DNA of 56,369 bases from a virus. Both the position numbers and the translations under genes were made by a program. Numbering within the stretch: position 1 is the stretch's first letter; each line of letters starts with the position of its first letter. The notes below the pieces were generated by a model. The model was not told the DNA's origin. It made no database searches and was given only the letters and a program-made list of their open reading frames with translations. The DNA lies in the IMG/VR virus record IMGVR_UViG_3300027573_000035, positions 1-56,369 of that record. The stretch is one strand, 5' to 3'. Shown one piece after another: positions 1-7,065 of this stretch.

Positions 1-192
1 GGATTTGATAAGGTGCCAATGACAAATGGAAAGGAAACAAGTGTCATTTTGTGCTTTCAGGCTGAAATATTTCCAAATGATTATGTTGATGCAAGCATTT
101 ATGAATTTATCATTTTTGATGAATTTTCTGATGATGTCCTTGATGCCTATAATGAAGTTGTTTCACTGATTAAAGAAAATAAAAAATCATGA
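1..192 (+). CDS. Hypothetical protein, C-terminal part (gene cut by window edge)
   Basis: Sixty-three codons are open from base 1 and end at TGA 190-192. The product is acidic with a Lys/Asn-rich tail and no recognised domain. The open frame at the far end of the window (from ATG 56220) is in phase with base 1, so the two parts would join into one protein of about 113 residues on a circular molecule. The stop overlaps the start of the next gene at 189, which suggests translational coupling. Function unknown. Confidence 0.7.
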   Translation, partial: GFDKVPMTNGKETSVILCFQAEIFPNDYVDASIYEFIIFDEFSDDVLDAYNEVVSLIKENKKS

Positions 193-344
193 ATAACTTT
201 TTCTGCATGTTAGGTCTTCATGATTGGTATTATGGATATTTTAATGCCAAGGAAAAAAGGTATGAAAGGCACTGCATTCATTGTGACAAAAAACAATATG
301 TGAAAGGTGATGAACAAAAAAGTAAATGGACAACATTCAAATAA
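189..344 (+). CDS. Small Cys/His protein, probable zinc knuckle (51 aa)
   Basis: ATG 189 overlaps the preceding stop and the frame closes at TAA 342-344. The protein is only 51 residues. Cys6, His11 and a CxxC pair at 29-32 could bind one zinc ion; the rest is basic and aromatic. The end overlaps the start of the glycosyltransferase-like gene at 326, so the genes look co-translated. Small CxxC proteins of this layout are common in phage early regions, but no specific role can be given. Confidence 0.65.
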   Translation: MNNFFCMLGLHDWYYGYFNAKEKRYERHCIHCDKKQYVKGDEQKSKWTTFK

Positions 345-1036
345 AAATTCCACTGCAATCATATGGATTGGGTGACATCATTTTCTGCATGTCAATTATT
401 AATAAATGGATTAATGATGGCTGTCATGTCATTTGGGGTGTTGAACCTGTTTATCTGCCAATTGCCAAACATTTTCCATGGATTATCTTCATTGACAAGA
501 ATTTATTAAATATTGATTATAACATCAAGGAAACAGTGACAACCGGAAATGCAAAAATTATTCCTTTAAGGTGGAGCAATGACATTCAAAAAGTTTCATA
601 TGATTTTGTGATGTCTTCAAAATATGACATGATGGATTTAAATTGGAAGGAATGGAAAAAAGGTTTTTCATGCAACAGGGATTATGAATCAGAACATAAA
701 TTGTATTTTGATGTGTTGGGTTTACAATTAAATGAAAAATATAATCTGATAAGTGAACATTACCAGACAGCAGGAAAAATCCATTCACCATTGCATGTTG
801 ATAATGGTTTGAAAAATGTTCAAATGAAATTTATAAATGGTTTTACCATGTTTGATTGGCTGACGGTTATGCAGAATGCCACCACTATTCATGCAGTTGC
901 ATCAAGTAATATTTATTTATTTGAATTGTATGAAATGGATGCAAAAGAAATTCATCTTTATCCAAGAAAACCTGAAGAAAACAATCATGACCATTATAAA
1001 TATTTACTTACTAAAAAATATCAGTATCATGACTAA
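326..1036 (+). CDS. Putative glycosyltransferase, GT-B / GT9-like
   Basis: The 236-residue protein opens with a nucleotide-sugar-enzyme-like segment (SYGLGDIIF, about residues 12-20) followed by alternating strands and helices. Near residues 180-205 it has an A-T-T-I-H-A-V-A-S-S segment that resembles the donor-binding loop of heptosyltransferase-like GT9 enzymes. This supports a GT-B fold, but the protein is shorter than a typical two-domain GT9 enzyme (about 320-350 residues). The acceptor could be phage DNA, a virion protein or host surface sugar; nothing here decides. It lies in a run of overlapping small genes. Family placement is a judgement from motif shape. Confidence 0.55.
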   Translation: MDNIQIKIPLQSYGLGDIIFCMSIINKWINDGCHVIWGVEPVYLPIAKHFPWIIFIDKNLLNIDYNIKETVTTGNAKIIPLRWSNDIQKVSYDFVMSSKYDMMDLNWKEWKKGFSCNRDYESEHKLYFDVLGLQLNEKYNLISEHYQTAGKIHSPLHVDNGLKNVQMKFINGFTMFDWLTVMQNATTIHAVASSNIYLFELYEMDAKEIHLYPRKPEENNHDHYKYLLTKKYQYHD

Positions 1037-1286
1037 CAAACAATTGTTATATAATAAACTTCATGCATTAAGACTTGAAGTGGATGGTTCAATTGTTGAT
1101 GATATCACTGCAACAGTTGATGCAGTCTTTGCAGAACATGAACAAGATGTCAAAGATGCATTCAATGCAGGCAAGGAAAAGGAAGGAAGGCAAACATTGA
1201 AAGGATTTAATGGTGATAAAGGTTTTATTGTTTTTCCTGATAAATACAAAACATTTGAAGATTATAAAAACCAAAAAAATAAATAA
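1029..1286 (+). CDS. Hypothetical acidic protein (85 aa)
   Basis: ATG 1029 overlaps the previous stop by eight bases. An in-frame upstream extension to 876 would run inside the glycosyltransferase gene and was rejected. The product is helical and acidic, with a Val/Asp/Ala-rich middle and a Gly/Phe-rich segment before a Lys-rich end. No domain recognised. Its TAA shares its last A with the next ATG, so expression is probably coupled. Confidence 0.7.
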   Translation: MTNKQLLYNKLHALRLEVDGSIVDDITATVDAVFAEHEQDVKDAFNAGKEKEGRQTLKGFNGDKGFIVFPDKYKTFEDYKNQKNK

Positions 1287-1609
1287 TGGAAAACATGTTG
1301 CCACCAAAAGAAGTATTTTTTAAAGTATTTGTGTTTGCAAAAAAAGGTTCATCTGAAAAAGTAGTTTTATCAGTGCCAATGACAGAAGATAAAGCTGATG
1401 CAATTGAAAGATTAAGAACATGCACAATGGAACTTGGACGTGATTTAGGTGGTGAATGGCATCAGGTTGATTTTTTGATTTTTGGTGAATTTATCAGGTT
1501 CAATGATAAGGTGATTTTTAATGGCAAAAGGAAAGATTATAAAAGAAACCATGATATTATTCAAATGATAAAAAGTTTCAGACAATTCTTAAATAGTAGA
1601 TTATCATAA
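1286..1609 (+). CDS. Hypothetical protein (107 aa)
   Basis: Starts at ATG 1286 inside the previous TAA (TAATG). The product has a beta-rich N-terminal half and a Lys/Arg-rich C-terminal half that could contact nucleic acid. No known domain is recognised. It is followed by the leader element AAAACCAATAAAA before the next gene, which marks an internal expression boundary. Confidence 0.7.
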   Translation: MENMLPPKEVFFKVFVFAKKGSSEKVVLSVPMTEDKADAIERLRTCTMELGRDLGGEWHQVDFLIFGEFIRFNDKVIFNGKRKDYKRNHDIIQMIKSFRQFLNSRLS

Positions 1610-1620
1610 AACCAATAAAA
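1608..1620 (+). promoter_or_regulatory. Conserved A-rich leader element AAAACCAATAAAA
   Basis: This element overlaps the preceding stop codon and lies ten bases before ATG 1630. The same element precedes many starts in the window, including 3635, 4582, 7542, 44028, 47491, 47962, 48478 and 51468. It probably acts in translation initiation in a host that does not use Shine-Dalgarno pairing, or marks transcript 5' ends. The role is inferred from position only. Confidence 0.55.
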
Positions 1621-1629
1621 ACAAAAAAA

Positions 1630-2034
1630 ATGAAAGTACCTGAAAGGTTTAGAGTAAAGAAAGGAATTTTTGCAAGTGACCGGTCATTTGACAACAATGG
1701 TTGCTTCCTGATTCCACACCAGAAGATTGATGGATATTCATACTGGGTGCAGGCATCAGATGGAAGTCCTGAAGTTCCATGGCAACATGTATCTGTTTCA
1801 TTAAGGACTGCAAAAAAGTTGGTTCACAGGTGTCCAACATGGGAAGACATGTGCTGGATAAAAAATCAATTCTGGGAACCTGAAGAAGCAGTGTTTCAAA
1901 TTCATCCACCTGCTTCACAGAATGTTTCATTGGCTGACTTTTGCCTTCATTTGTGGAAGCCTTTGTCATTTGTCTTTATGTTGCCACCATCAATTGCAGT
2001 TGGTCCTGAATCGGCTATAAAGGCACCTTTATGA
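1630..2034 (+). CDS. DUF7694-like phage protein (134 aa)
   Basis: The protein is Trp-rich and contains the ordered segments W-Q-H-V-S-V-S-L, R-C-P-T-W-E-D-M-C-W-I-K, E-A-V-F-Q-I-H-P-P and F-C-L-H-L-W-K-P. I recognise this series from a small family in phage genomes (DUF7694). No biochemical role is known to me. Several His and Cys residues could bind metal, but the spacing is not diagnostic. The leader element at 1608-1620 supports the chosen ATG, and the end overlaps the next gene by four bases (ATGA). Confidence 0.75.
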   Translation: MKVPERFRVKKGIFASDRSFDNNGCFLIPHQKIDGYSYWVQASDGSPEVPWQHVSVSLRTAKKLVHRCPTWEDMCWIKNQFWEPEEAVFQIHPPASQNVSLADFCLHLWKPLSFVFMLPPSIAVGPESAIKAPL

Positions 2035-2243
2035 TGCAAGCAAAAATGAAACCTGATGACATCATAAAGGATTCAGAAATCATTGGAACAGTTAAGTTAT
2101 GTTTGTGTGACAAGTTGCTTGAATCTGAAAAGTTTGAAAGCAGGACAGAAAGGCAAATCATCATGCTTCAATGGAAAGACAAATACCATCTGAATCAGGA
2201 CCGTGACAACAGTGCATTTTATTTTGTTGTTGAATTATATTAA
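2031..2243 (+). CDS. Hypothetical protein (70 aa)
   Basis: Begins with the ATGA overlap typical of coupled phage genes. The sequence is mixed charge and may form a helix followed by two strands. An I-K-D-S-E-I-I-G segment near the N-terminus is also present in the protein at 48896-49234, which suggests a shared short motif or distant paralogy. No function assigned. Confidence 0.65.
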   Translation: MMQAKMKPDDIIKDSEIIGTVKLCLCDKLLESEKFESRTERQIIMLQWKDKYHLNQDRDNSAFYFVVELY

Positions 2244-2247
2244 AGTT

Positions 2248-2508
2248 ATGGAACAACTGACACAAGAAATCTTGATTAAATATGGATTTAAAGAATATCA
2301 ATCTATTATTCATACAAGATTCAGGATTGATTATGGTGCATTTTATTTTGAATTGATGAAAATGAATGAAGGTGGTTGGCATATTAAAATATCAAACCAT
2401 CCATTTGAAGAAAACCAGCCTGAAGTTGGACTTGGAATCATAAAATACTGCTATCAATTAGCCAATATTTATCATGCAATAACAGGGAATAATTTAAAAA
2501 CCAATTAA
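2248..2508 (+). CDS. Hypothetical protein (86 aa)
   Basis: I place the start at ATG 2248, five bases after the previous stop; an extension to 2203 would overlap the upstream gene in another frame. The product has a beta-rich centre with Tyr, Phe and Trp and an amphipathic C-terminal helix. No recognised domain. It sits in a series of small co-oriented early genes. Confidence 0.65.
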   Translation: MEQLTQEILIKYGFKEYQSIIHTRFRIDYGAFYFELMKMNEGGWHIKISNHPFEENQPEVGLGIIKYCYQLANIYHAITGNNLKTN

Positions 2509-2518
2509 ACAAATCAAA

Positions 2519-3004
2519 ATGAGCAAAAAAGAAAAAATGGAAAATCAGACCAAACAGGAAGAAAGCAATGAAAAAAAAGTATTTAAAAACGTTACAGGTG
2601 AAGACATGCCTGATTATCCTGAAGTGCAGGAAGCTTCCAAAAAACTTCATGCCTTTGTCAATGACCTTAAAAAGCAGATTAAAGATGCAGGTTATGTTGG
2701 TGTTGTGATGATTGGTAATGCAGCAAAAATCAGTATTGAAAAACTGCCTGAAAAAGAAAAAATCAAATGCCTGCTTCAAGTGGTGACCGGCAAAACAATG
2801 ATTGCACCTTTCACCATGTTTTATGAAACTGAAGACAGTCCAATGGAACTGAATCATGATGCAGGAAGGTTTGAAGCCAATGCTTCAATCCACATGGTAC
2901 GGTCATTTATTGAATCCATGGAAGATGAAATGCACCACCACAAGAACCTGCTGATTGGTATGCAGTTGCATAAATTTATGCAGACAATATTGGAAGATGA
3001 ATAA
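2519..3004 (+). CDS. Hypothetical protein (161 aa)
   Basis: ATG 2519 follows an A-rich leader. The first 30 residues are Lys/Glu-rich and probably disordered; the rest is predominantly helical with a central Gly-Val strand pair and a His/Met-rich end. No known domain. A strong intrinsic terminator at 3025-3050 directly follows, so this is the last gene of the first transcription unit. Confidence 0.75.
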   Translation: MSKKEKMENQTKQEESNEKKVFKNVTGEDMPDYPEVQEASKKLHAFVNDLKKQIKDAGYVGVVMIGNAAKISIEKLPEKEKIKCLLQVVTGKTMIAPFTMFYETEDSPMELNHDAGRFEANASIHMVRSFIESMEDEMHHHKNLLIGMQLHKFMQTILEDE

Positions 3005-3024
3005 GGCTAATTGCGTAAACCAAG

Positions 3025-3050
3025 ACCGGCACAACCTGCCGGTTTTTTTT
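3025..3050 (+). terminator. Intrinsic terminator with ACCGGCA/TGCCGGT stem
   Basis: ACCGGCA at 3025-3031 pairs with TGCCGGT at 3037-3043 around a five-base loop and runs into eight T bases. It closes the unit ending at 3004. The stem is the heptamer that is over-represented across the window. Confidence 0.85.
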
Positions 3051-3075
3051 CTGCCTGAAAAAAAGTCAAAATAAA

Positions 3076-3107
3076 TTTGGACGGTAAATCAGGAACAGGT
3101 ATTTTTG
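3076..3107 (+). promoter_or_regulatory. Bacteroidetes-type promoter
   Basis: TTTGG at 3076-3080 is separated by 19 bases from TATTTTTG at 3100-3107, an exact match to the TAnnTTTG -7 element. Transcription would begin a few bases downstream, leaving a short leader before ATG 3132. It directly follows a terminator, as expected for a new transcription unit. Confidence 0.7.
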
Positions 3108-3131
3108 GCAAAACTTTTAAAATTTAAGATT

Positions 3132-3610
3132 ATGACAACATGCACAACTTGTGGACAAATCATCAATGAAGTGGTGACCATTGATGGTCTTCCTTATGCA
3201 CCACATGTGCCGAAAATAAGCTTGGAATCAGGCAGTTTCCTTCATGGTTCAAAACAGGTGATTGGAACAAGGCAAAGGCAGACCATGATGCAAGGCAGGC
3301 AAAGCAGGCAATTGAATTTCAGGAAAGCAGGAAAATCACATCTGAAGCATGGTCTGAATTTATGTTGCTTTCAACAGCATATGTTGAACAATACCTGAAA
3401 GGCAATACATGGGCATTTGAATTTATTTCATCAGTGATGAAGCAGTGTGGATATTACACCATTGCATCAGGTTATTATTTTGACACCATGGAAGAAGCTG
3501 AAGCCAATTGGCAACCATCTTCAGGAAGTTTCCCTTATTTCATTAAACTGCCAAAAAGAATCAGTGACCTTTCACCTAAACAGCAGGCATTGCTGAATAA
3601 ATTCATCTAA
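3132..3610 (+). CDS. Zinc-finger protein with an apparent one-base frameshift
   Basis: The frame from ATG 3132 encodes a Cys-rich start (MTTCTTCG) and continues sensibly only to about base 3197. From there the coding signal moves to the -1 frame, which reads T-T-C-A-E-N-K-L-G-I and then a Trp/Lys/Ala-rich helical region through ATG 3362 to TAA 3608-3610. The first frame beyond 3200 is low quality and ends at 3398. The joined product would be about 159 residues with two CxxC-like pairs forming a plausible zinc site. The junction is not a canonical slippery heptamer. A single lost base near TATGCACC, by mutation or assembly error, explains it best. Confidence 0.6.
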
Positions 3611-3634
3611 TCAAAAACCAATAAAATCACCTTT

Positions 3635-3910
3635 ATGAAACAGACCTTTTTTGCCTTTTGCTTTCCACACATTGCTGAAATGACATCAGATGACCAACAG
3701 GACATCAATGACCTTTGTTTGGTCATTGCACGTTATAATCAGCATGTGTTGGAAGGAAACAACAACCGATATCACATTTCTGAATGGATTAATGGTTTGA
3801 TGCCATGGAAATTCATTTTTGGATATTCAAAACCTGATGAAATCACTGTTGAATTTAGGCAAGTTGGACAGGCAGCAGGCACCATCAAATTTTTTGAAGT
3901 CAATTCTTAA
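3635..3910 (+). CDS. Hypothetical protein (91 aa)
   Basis: ATG 3635 follows a leader element at 3613-3626. The product mixes short helices and strands, with Trp and Tyr residues in the C-terminal half. No known domain. It is one of a set of separately led small genes between the promoters at 3076 and 4514. Confidence 0.7.
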   Translation: MKQTFFAFCFPHIAEMTSDDQQDINDLCLVIARYNQHVLEGNNNRYHISEWINGLMPWKFIFGYSKPDEITVEFRQVGQAAGTIKFFEVNS

Positions 3911-3936
3911 TTTAAAACCAAATAAAAACAAAAACC

Positions 3937-4440
3937 ATGTCAAAAAAAATCACAGTAAAAATCATGACAACAGAAATCAAGTTAATTGAAACAGGCAATC
4001 CTGAAGCCAAAAAATACAGGGTGACCGTGAATGGTTTTGACCAATTCACACCATTTGATGATGAAGTGAAAGCCAAGGCAGCAGCCTTTGACAAAGCACT
4101 TTCAGCACAAATGGACGGCAAAATTCACCTGTCTTATATTTCAAACCTGTTCATTAAAGAACCAACACCTGAACCAACCAAACCTGAAGAAAAGGAACCA
4201 ACCAAAATCATGATGAAATCAGGTGGCAGTGATTATCCATACTTAAGGTTGTGGTGCAGGATGATGGGAAGCTTTCAGTATTACACTGACTTGCAGATTG
4301 AAAAGGCAAGGAAGATGAAGGCACCTGAAACCACCATTTATTTTGAAAGGGATGTTCCACACATTGCTGAAGACATCCAAAATCCTGAAGTCAGGTGGTT
4401 TTTTGAAAACAATGGATTGAAAATTCCTGAAAAGAAGTAA
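3937..4440 (+). CDS. Hypothetical two-part protein (167 aa)
   Basis: The N-terminal 65 residues form a charged alpha/beta segment. A Pro/Glu/Lys-rich linker lies around residues 70-88, followed by a Trp/Arg-rich C-terminal part of about 75 residues. The linker suggests two separately folded units. No family recognised. The leader AAAACCAAATAAAA precedes the ATG, and a terminator follows ten bases after the stop. Confidence 0.75.
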   Translation: MSKKITVKIMTTEIKLIETGNPEAKKYRVTVNGFDQFTPFDDEVKAKAAAFDKALSAQMDGKIHLSYISNLFIKEPTPEPTKPEEKEPTKIMMKSGGSDYPYLRLWCRMMGSFQYYTDLQIEKARKMKAPETTIYFERDVPHIAEDIQNPEVRWFFENNGLKIPEKK

Positions 4441-4449
4441 AACCCTGAA

Positions 4450-4479
4450 GACCGGCACCAAAAATGCCGGTCTTTTTTT
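4450..4479 (+). terminator. Intrinsic terminator, GACCGGCA stem
   Basis: GACCGGCA at 4450-4457 pairs with TGCCGGTC at 4465-4472, followed by seven T bases. It separates the gene ending at 4440 from the promoter at 4514. Confidence 0.85.
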
Positions 4480-4513
4480 GTCCAAAAATATCTTCCAAAA
4501 AGGTCAAAATAAA

Positions 4514-4573
4514 TTTGGTCAACCAAATCAGGAACCTTTATTTTGTACTTTCTTTATTTAAAACCAATAAAAT
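4514..4573 (+). promoter_or_regulatory. Promoter plus leader element upstream of the DUF932 gene
   Basis: TTTGG at 4514-4518 lies 19 bases before TTATTTTG at 4538-4545, one mismatch from TAnnTTTG. The element AAAACCAATAAAA at 4560-4573 then precedes ATG 4582. The same order (promoter, T-rich start, leader element, ATG) recurs at 7485 and 47428. Confidence 0.65.
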
Positions 4574-4581
4574 TTCAAGTC

Positions 4582-5445
4582 ATGAAACAAGAAACTTTCA
4601 ACATCAAGACCATTCAGCAGGACAATGTTTTCATTAATGTTAGCAAGGAACCAATGCAGGCTTTGACCGGCATGCCTGCCACATCAAGGTTCAGTCATGC
4701 CATCATTGCTGAAGGCAGGGTTGTCAATGTGGTGTCAAACAATTATGGTCTGCTGAAAAATGAAAACTTCTTCCTGAAGGCTGAAGAAGCTTTAATCAAT
4801 GCAGACATCAAGTATGACACAAGGTCCATCAACAGGATGAATGAATCATTTGCTGTTGACTACATCCTGAATGATGACAGCTACATCATCAAGGTTAAAG
4901 GTTCAGATGACCAAATTCAACCAATGTTGCGTTATACCAATTCATATGCAGGTGGTCCAACCACTGCCAATTTTGGTTTCTTCAGGAAAATCTGTTCAAA
5001 TGGTTTGACCATCTGCCAAACCAAAATAGGCTTTTCAGTTAGGCACAACAGCATGGTCAATGAAGTGGTCATCCCTAAAATTGCTGAAACCATTGAAAAG
5101 TTCATGGATAATGAATTTTATTCCCTGCACAAAAAATTTGAAGTGTTGGCTGAAACTTCCATCACGGACCTTGAAGGTTTTGTGAAGTATGTTGCCACCA
5201 AGCAAGACTTATTCATGTATGAAATGTCAGAAAAAAACCCTGAACCATCTGCCAATGCACGTTTGGTCCTTGACATCATCAGGAATGAAGCAAAGGCACT
5301 TGACATGCAGCCTTCATTGTGGTTGGGTTATAATGCCTTTAATGAATTTCTTCATGGCAAGTTGAAGAAGTCCTTTGCAGACCAACAAAGGTTGGACAGC
5401 AGGTTGTTCAGTGGTATTGTAGAAATGGCAATGCCTTCAAATTAA
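4582..5445 (+). CDS. DUF932 family phage/plasmid protein (287 aa)
   Basis: The protein has the layout of the DUF932 (phage/plasmid-like, TIGR03299-type) family. Segments include S-R-F-S-H, V-V-S-N-N-Y near residues 50-60, the central F-F-R-K-I-C-S-N-G-L-T-I-C segment near 140-150, and a long helical C-terminal half. Members occur in phages and conjugative elements, often near replication or anti-restriction genes, but the activity is not established. The start at ATG 4582 is preferred over 4543 because the promoter and leader lie between them. A terminator directly follows the stop. Confidence 0.85.
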   Translation: MKQETFNIKTIQQDNVFINVSKEPMQALTGMPATSRFSHAIIAEGRVVNVVSNNYGLLKNENFFLKAEEALINADIKYDTRSINRMNESFAVDYILNDDSYIIKVKGSDDQIQPMLRYTNSYAGGPTTANFGFFRKICSNGLTICQTKIGFSVRHNSMVNEVVIPKIAETIEKFMDNEFYSLHKKFEVLAETSITDLEGFVKYVATKQDLFMYEMSEKNPEPSANARLVLDIIRNEAKALDMQPSLWLGYNAFNEFLHGKLKKSFADQQRLDSRLFSGIVEMAMPSN

Positions 5446-5451
5446 CCAACC

Positions 5452-5478
5452 AAGGCTGCACTGTAAAGGTGCAGCCTT
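5452..5478 (+). terminator. Intrinsic terminator, AAGGCTGCAC stem
   Basis: AAGGCTGCAC at 5452-5461 pairs with GTGCAGCCTT at 5469-5478, followed by a modest T-rich stretch. A closely related stem is used at 54392-54414. Confidence 0.75.
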
Positions 5479-5552
5479 TACCTTTTATCATCCATACCGG
5501 TTAAAGTGCCTTAAAACGGCTTAAAATCAATAATCCAATAAAATCAAAATTT

Positions 5553-5888
5553 ATGCGACACCTTTTAGACATGGGCAATAAAATTGCAGTCATCACTTAT
5601 GAACAGGAAACACATTTTTCAGATGATATTATCAAGCAGTATCAAAAACTGCTTTACAATGGTTATAAGTCAGCAAACAAGGCTGAAGAACTTGGTGCAG
5701 TCATTGGTGAAAACATCATCAAAATTGAAAAGGTTGAAATTGCCTACATAACACCACCACCACCATCTGCAAACATCAGTTTCAGTGGTGAAGATTATGA
5801 CCTTTTTATCAAGACCATTGAAAGTCTGAAAGTCCTGCATGTCAGCAAAAAGCAATTGACCCTTGCTGATTATATGGCTGACTATTAA
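5553..5888 (+). CDS. Hypothetical protein (111 aa)
   Basis: ATG 5553 follows a variant leader (AATCCAATAAAA). The product is helical at the N-terminus, has a short Pro run (four prolines, near residue 70), and ends in a helical segment. No domain recognised. An imperfect hairpin (CAACCTGC/GCAGGTTG, about 5896-5921) follows the stop but lacks a T tract. Confidence 0.7.
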   Translation: MRHLLDMGNKIAVITYEQETHFSDDIIKQYQKLLYNGYKSANKAEELGAVIGENIIKIEKVEIAYITPPPPSANISFSGEDYDLFIKTIESLKVLHVSKKQLTLADYMADY

Positions 5889-5986
5889 AAAAGAACAACC
5901 TGCCATGTGAACATGCAGGTTGACTACTAAAATGGTATAATACTTAAATTCCGAACAAACACAAAAGTAAAATTTAAAAACTGAAT

Positions 5987-6577
5987 ATGAAAATGGAACT
6001 GAAAGACATCCTGATGAAGCAGATTCAGGAAAGCAATGATGCACTTGCCAACCTTATCAGTGAAAAGGAAGATATTAAACATGCACGTTATCAAAAGGAA
6101 TATCATACACTGCTTGATGCAGCATCAAAGGCAAGGATGAAAATTGACACTGAAATCCAATCCCAATTCAGGGAACAGGAAAACGACATCAGGAACAAAC
6201 TATCAACCCTAAAAAGGAAACATGATGCCATTCTAATCAAGGAATCTGAAGATTTGTGGTTTCCATCAGGCACAAGGGTCACCATATGGGAAAAGGTAAG
6301 GTTTCAGAACATTTTTGAACAGGTTGCAACAGGTACAATTGTCGTTTTTGATGGTACACAAGCAGTTCAGGTAAGTGTAAATCAAATGAAGAACCTGAAA
6401 CTGAAGGCAGGTGACATCATTGTCATCAAGGACCGGAAAGACGGCACAAAAGGACTGATGTTTGACCTTGTAAAATACAGGTGTTCATGGCAGGCAGGAA
6501 TTTTCCTTGCAGAAGGTGAAACAATTGAAAACAACAAGCTTGATGAAATCAGGTTAAAACAACTTACAAAATCATGA
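5987..6577 (+). CDS. Hypothetical coiled-coil protein with beta-rich C-terminus (196 aa)
   Basis: Residues 1-90 are rich in Glu, Lys, Gln and Asp with heptad-like hydrophobics and probably form a coiled coil. Residues 95-165 are beta-rich (V-T-I-W-E-K, T-G-T-I-V-V-F-D-G-T) and resemble a small barrel. No known family was recognised. The end overlaps the next start by four bases. Confidence 0.75.
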   Translation: MKMELKDILMKQIQESNDALANLISEKEDIKHARYQKEYHTLLDAASKARMKIDTEIQSQFREQENDIRNKLSTLKRKHDAILIKESEDLWFPSGTRVTIWEKVRFQNIFEQVATGTIVVFDGTQAVQVSVNQMKNLKLKAGDIIVIKDRKDGTKGLMFDLVKYRCSWQAGIFLAEGETIENNKLDEIRLKQLTKS

Positions 6578-6795
6578 AAAAACAAATGAACATGAATGCA
6601 CTTGAATTGCTTGCTGAAGTAGTTCAAAACCGCAACTGGTATGCAGGTCTGGAAATAGACAGACGTTTGGCAGGTGAATATAAAAGGAACCTTGTCAAAG
6701 GAAAAGTGTCATATGGTAAAGCCTGCCAATTGCTTGAATCACTTGGTTTTTCCAAGGTGAAGGAAGAAACATGGAAAATTGGCATGATGCCTTAA
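6574..6795 (+). CDS. Small protein with possible helix-turn-helix (73 aa)
   Basis: Begins in an ATGA overlap. Residues 17-60 contain an Arg/Lys-rich stretch, a Gly turn and a second helix (A-C-Q-L-L-E-S-L-G-F), compatible with a short DNA-binding helical protein. This is a weak structural reading, not a family match. An exact 21-base direct repeat begins seven bases after the stop and reaches the start codon of the next gene. Confidence 0.6.
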   Translation: MKKQMNMNALELLAEVVQNRNWYAGLEIDRRLAGEYKRNLVKGKVSYGKACQLLESLGFSKVKEETWKIGMMP

Positions 6796-6801
6796 ATTAT
6801 T

Positions 6802-6822
6802 AAACTGAAGTCATCCATTATG
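6802..6822 (+). repeat. 21-bp direct repeat, copy 1
   Basis: The 21 bases from 6802 to 6822 are repeated exactly at 7022-7042. This copy spans the leader and start codon of the gene at 6820; the second copy lies inside the 3' end of the same gene. Confidence 0.85.
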
Positions 6823-7065
6823 GCAAATCATAAGCAAAAAAAAATTGAAGATGGTTGGAAGTGTACAAGATGCAATGCATGGATAAAACCATCTTATTGT
6901 GTTTGGTTGGATTTTAGTCAGACAGATGGTAAATATTATTATGATTTGCCTGCCGGTCATGTTTCACAAGGTGGTTTCCCGTTTGGAAAGGATTGCGCCA
7001 AATTGCAAGTCATGGAAGACCAAACTGAAGTCATCCATTATGCAGGAATTGAAACCAATCCTTGA
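6820..7065 (+). CDS. Cys-rich zinc-ribbon-like protein (81 aa)
   Basis: W-K-C-T-R-C at residues 13-18, followed by Cys27 and a G-K-D-C pair near residue 59, suggests a small zinc-binding protein. It resembles in outline the Cys-rich protein at 11274-11525 (GW-x-C-x-x-C start). The 3' end overlaps the convergent HNH gene by 28 bases and contains copy 2 of the 21-bp repeat. A hairpin plus T tract at 7140-7178 lies downstream. No function assigned. Confidence 0.65.
   Translation: MANHKQKKIEDGWKCTRCNAWIKPSYCVWLDFSQTDGKYYYDLPAGHVSQGGFPFGKDCAKLQVMEDQTEVIHYAGIETNP
7022..7042 (+). repeat. 21-bp direct repeat, copy 2
   Basis: Exact copy of 6802-6822, here read as codons near the C-terminus of the 6820-7065 protein. 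The separation is 220 bases. Confidence 0.85.

Noticed and set aside
558-791. Open frame on the reverse strand inside the first glycosyltransferase-like gene
   Set aside because: Antisense shadow: odd composition, no leader or promoter, and strong coding signal on the forward strand. Many similar antisense frames were treated the same way.
3198-3398. Continuation of the 3132 frame to 3398
   Set aside because: Codon use and composition deteriorate after 3200, while the -1 frame remains convincing through 3610.
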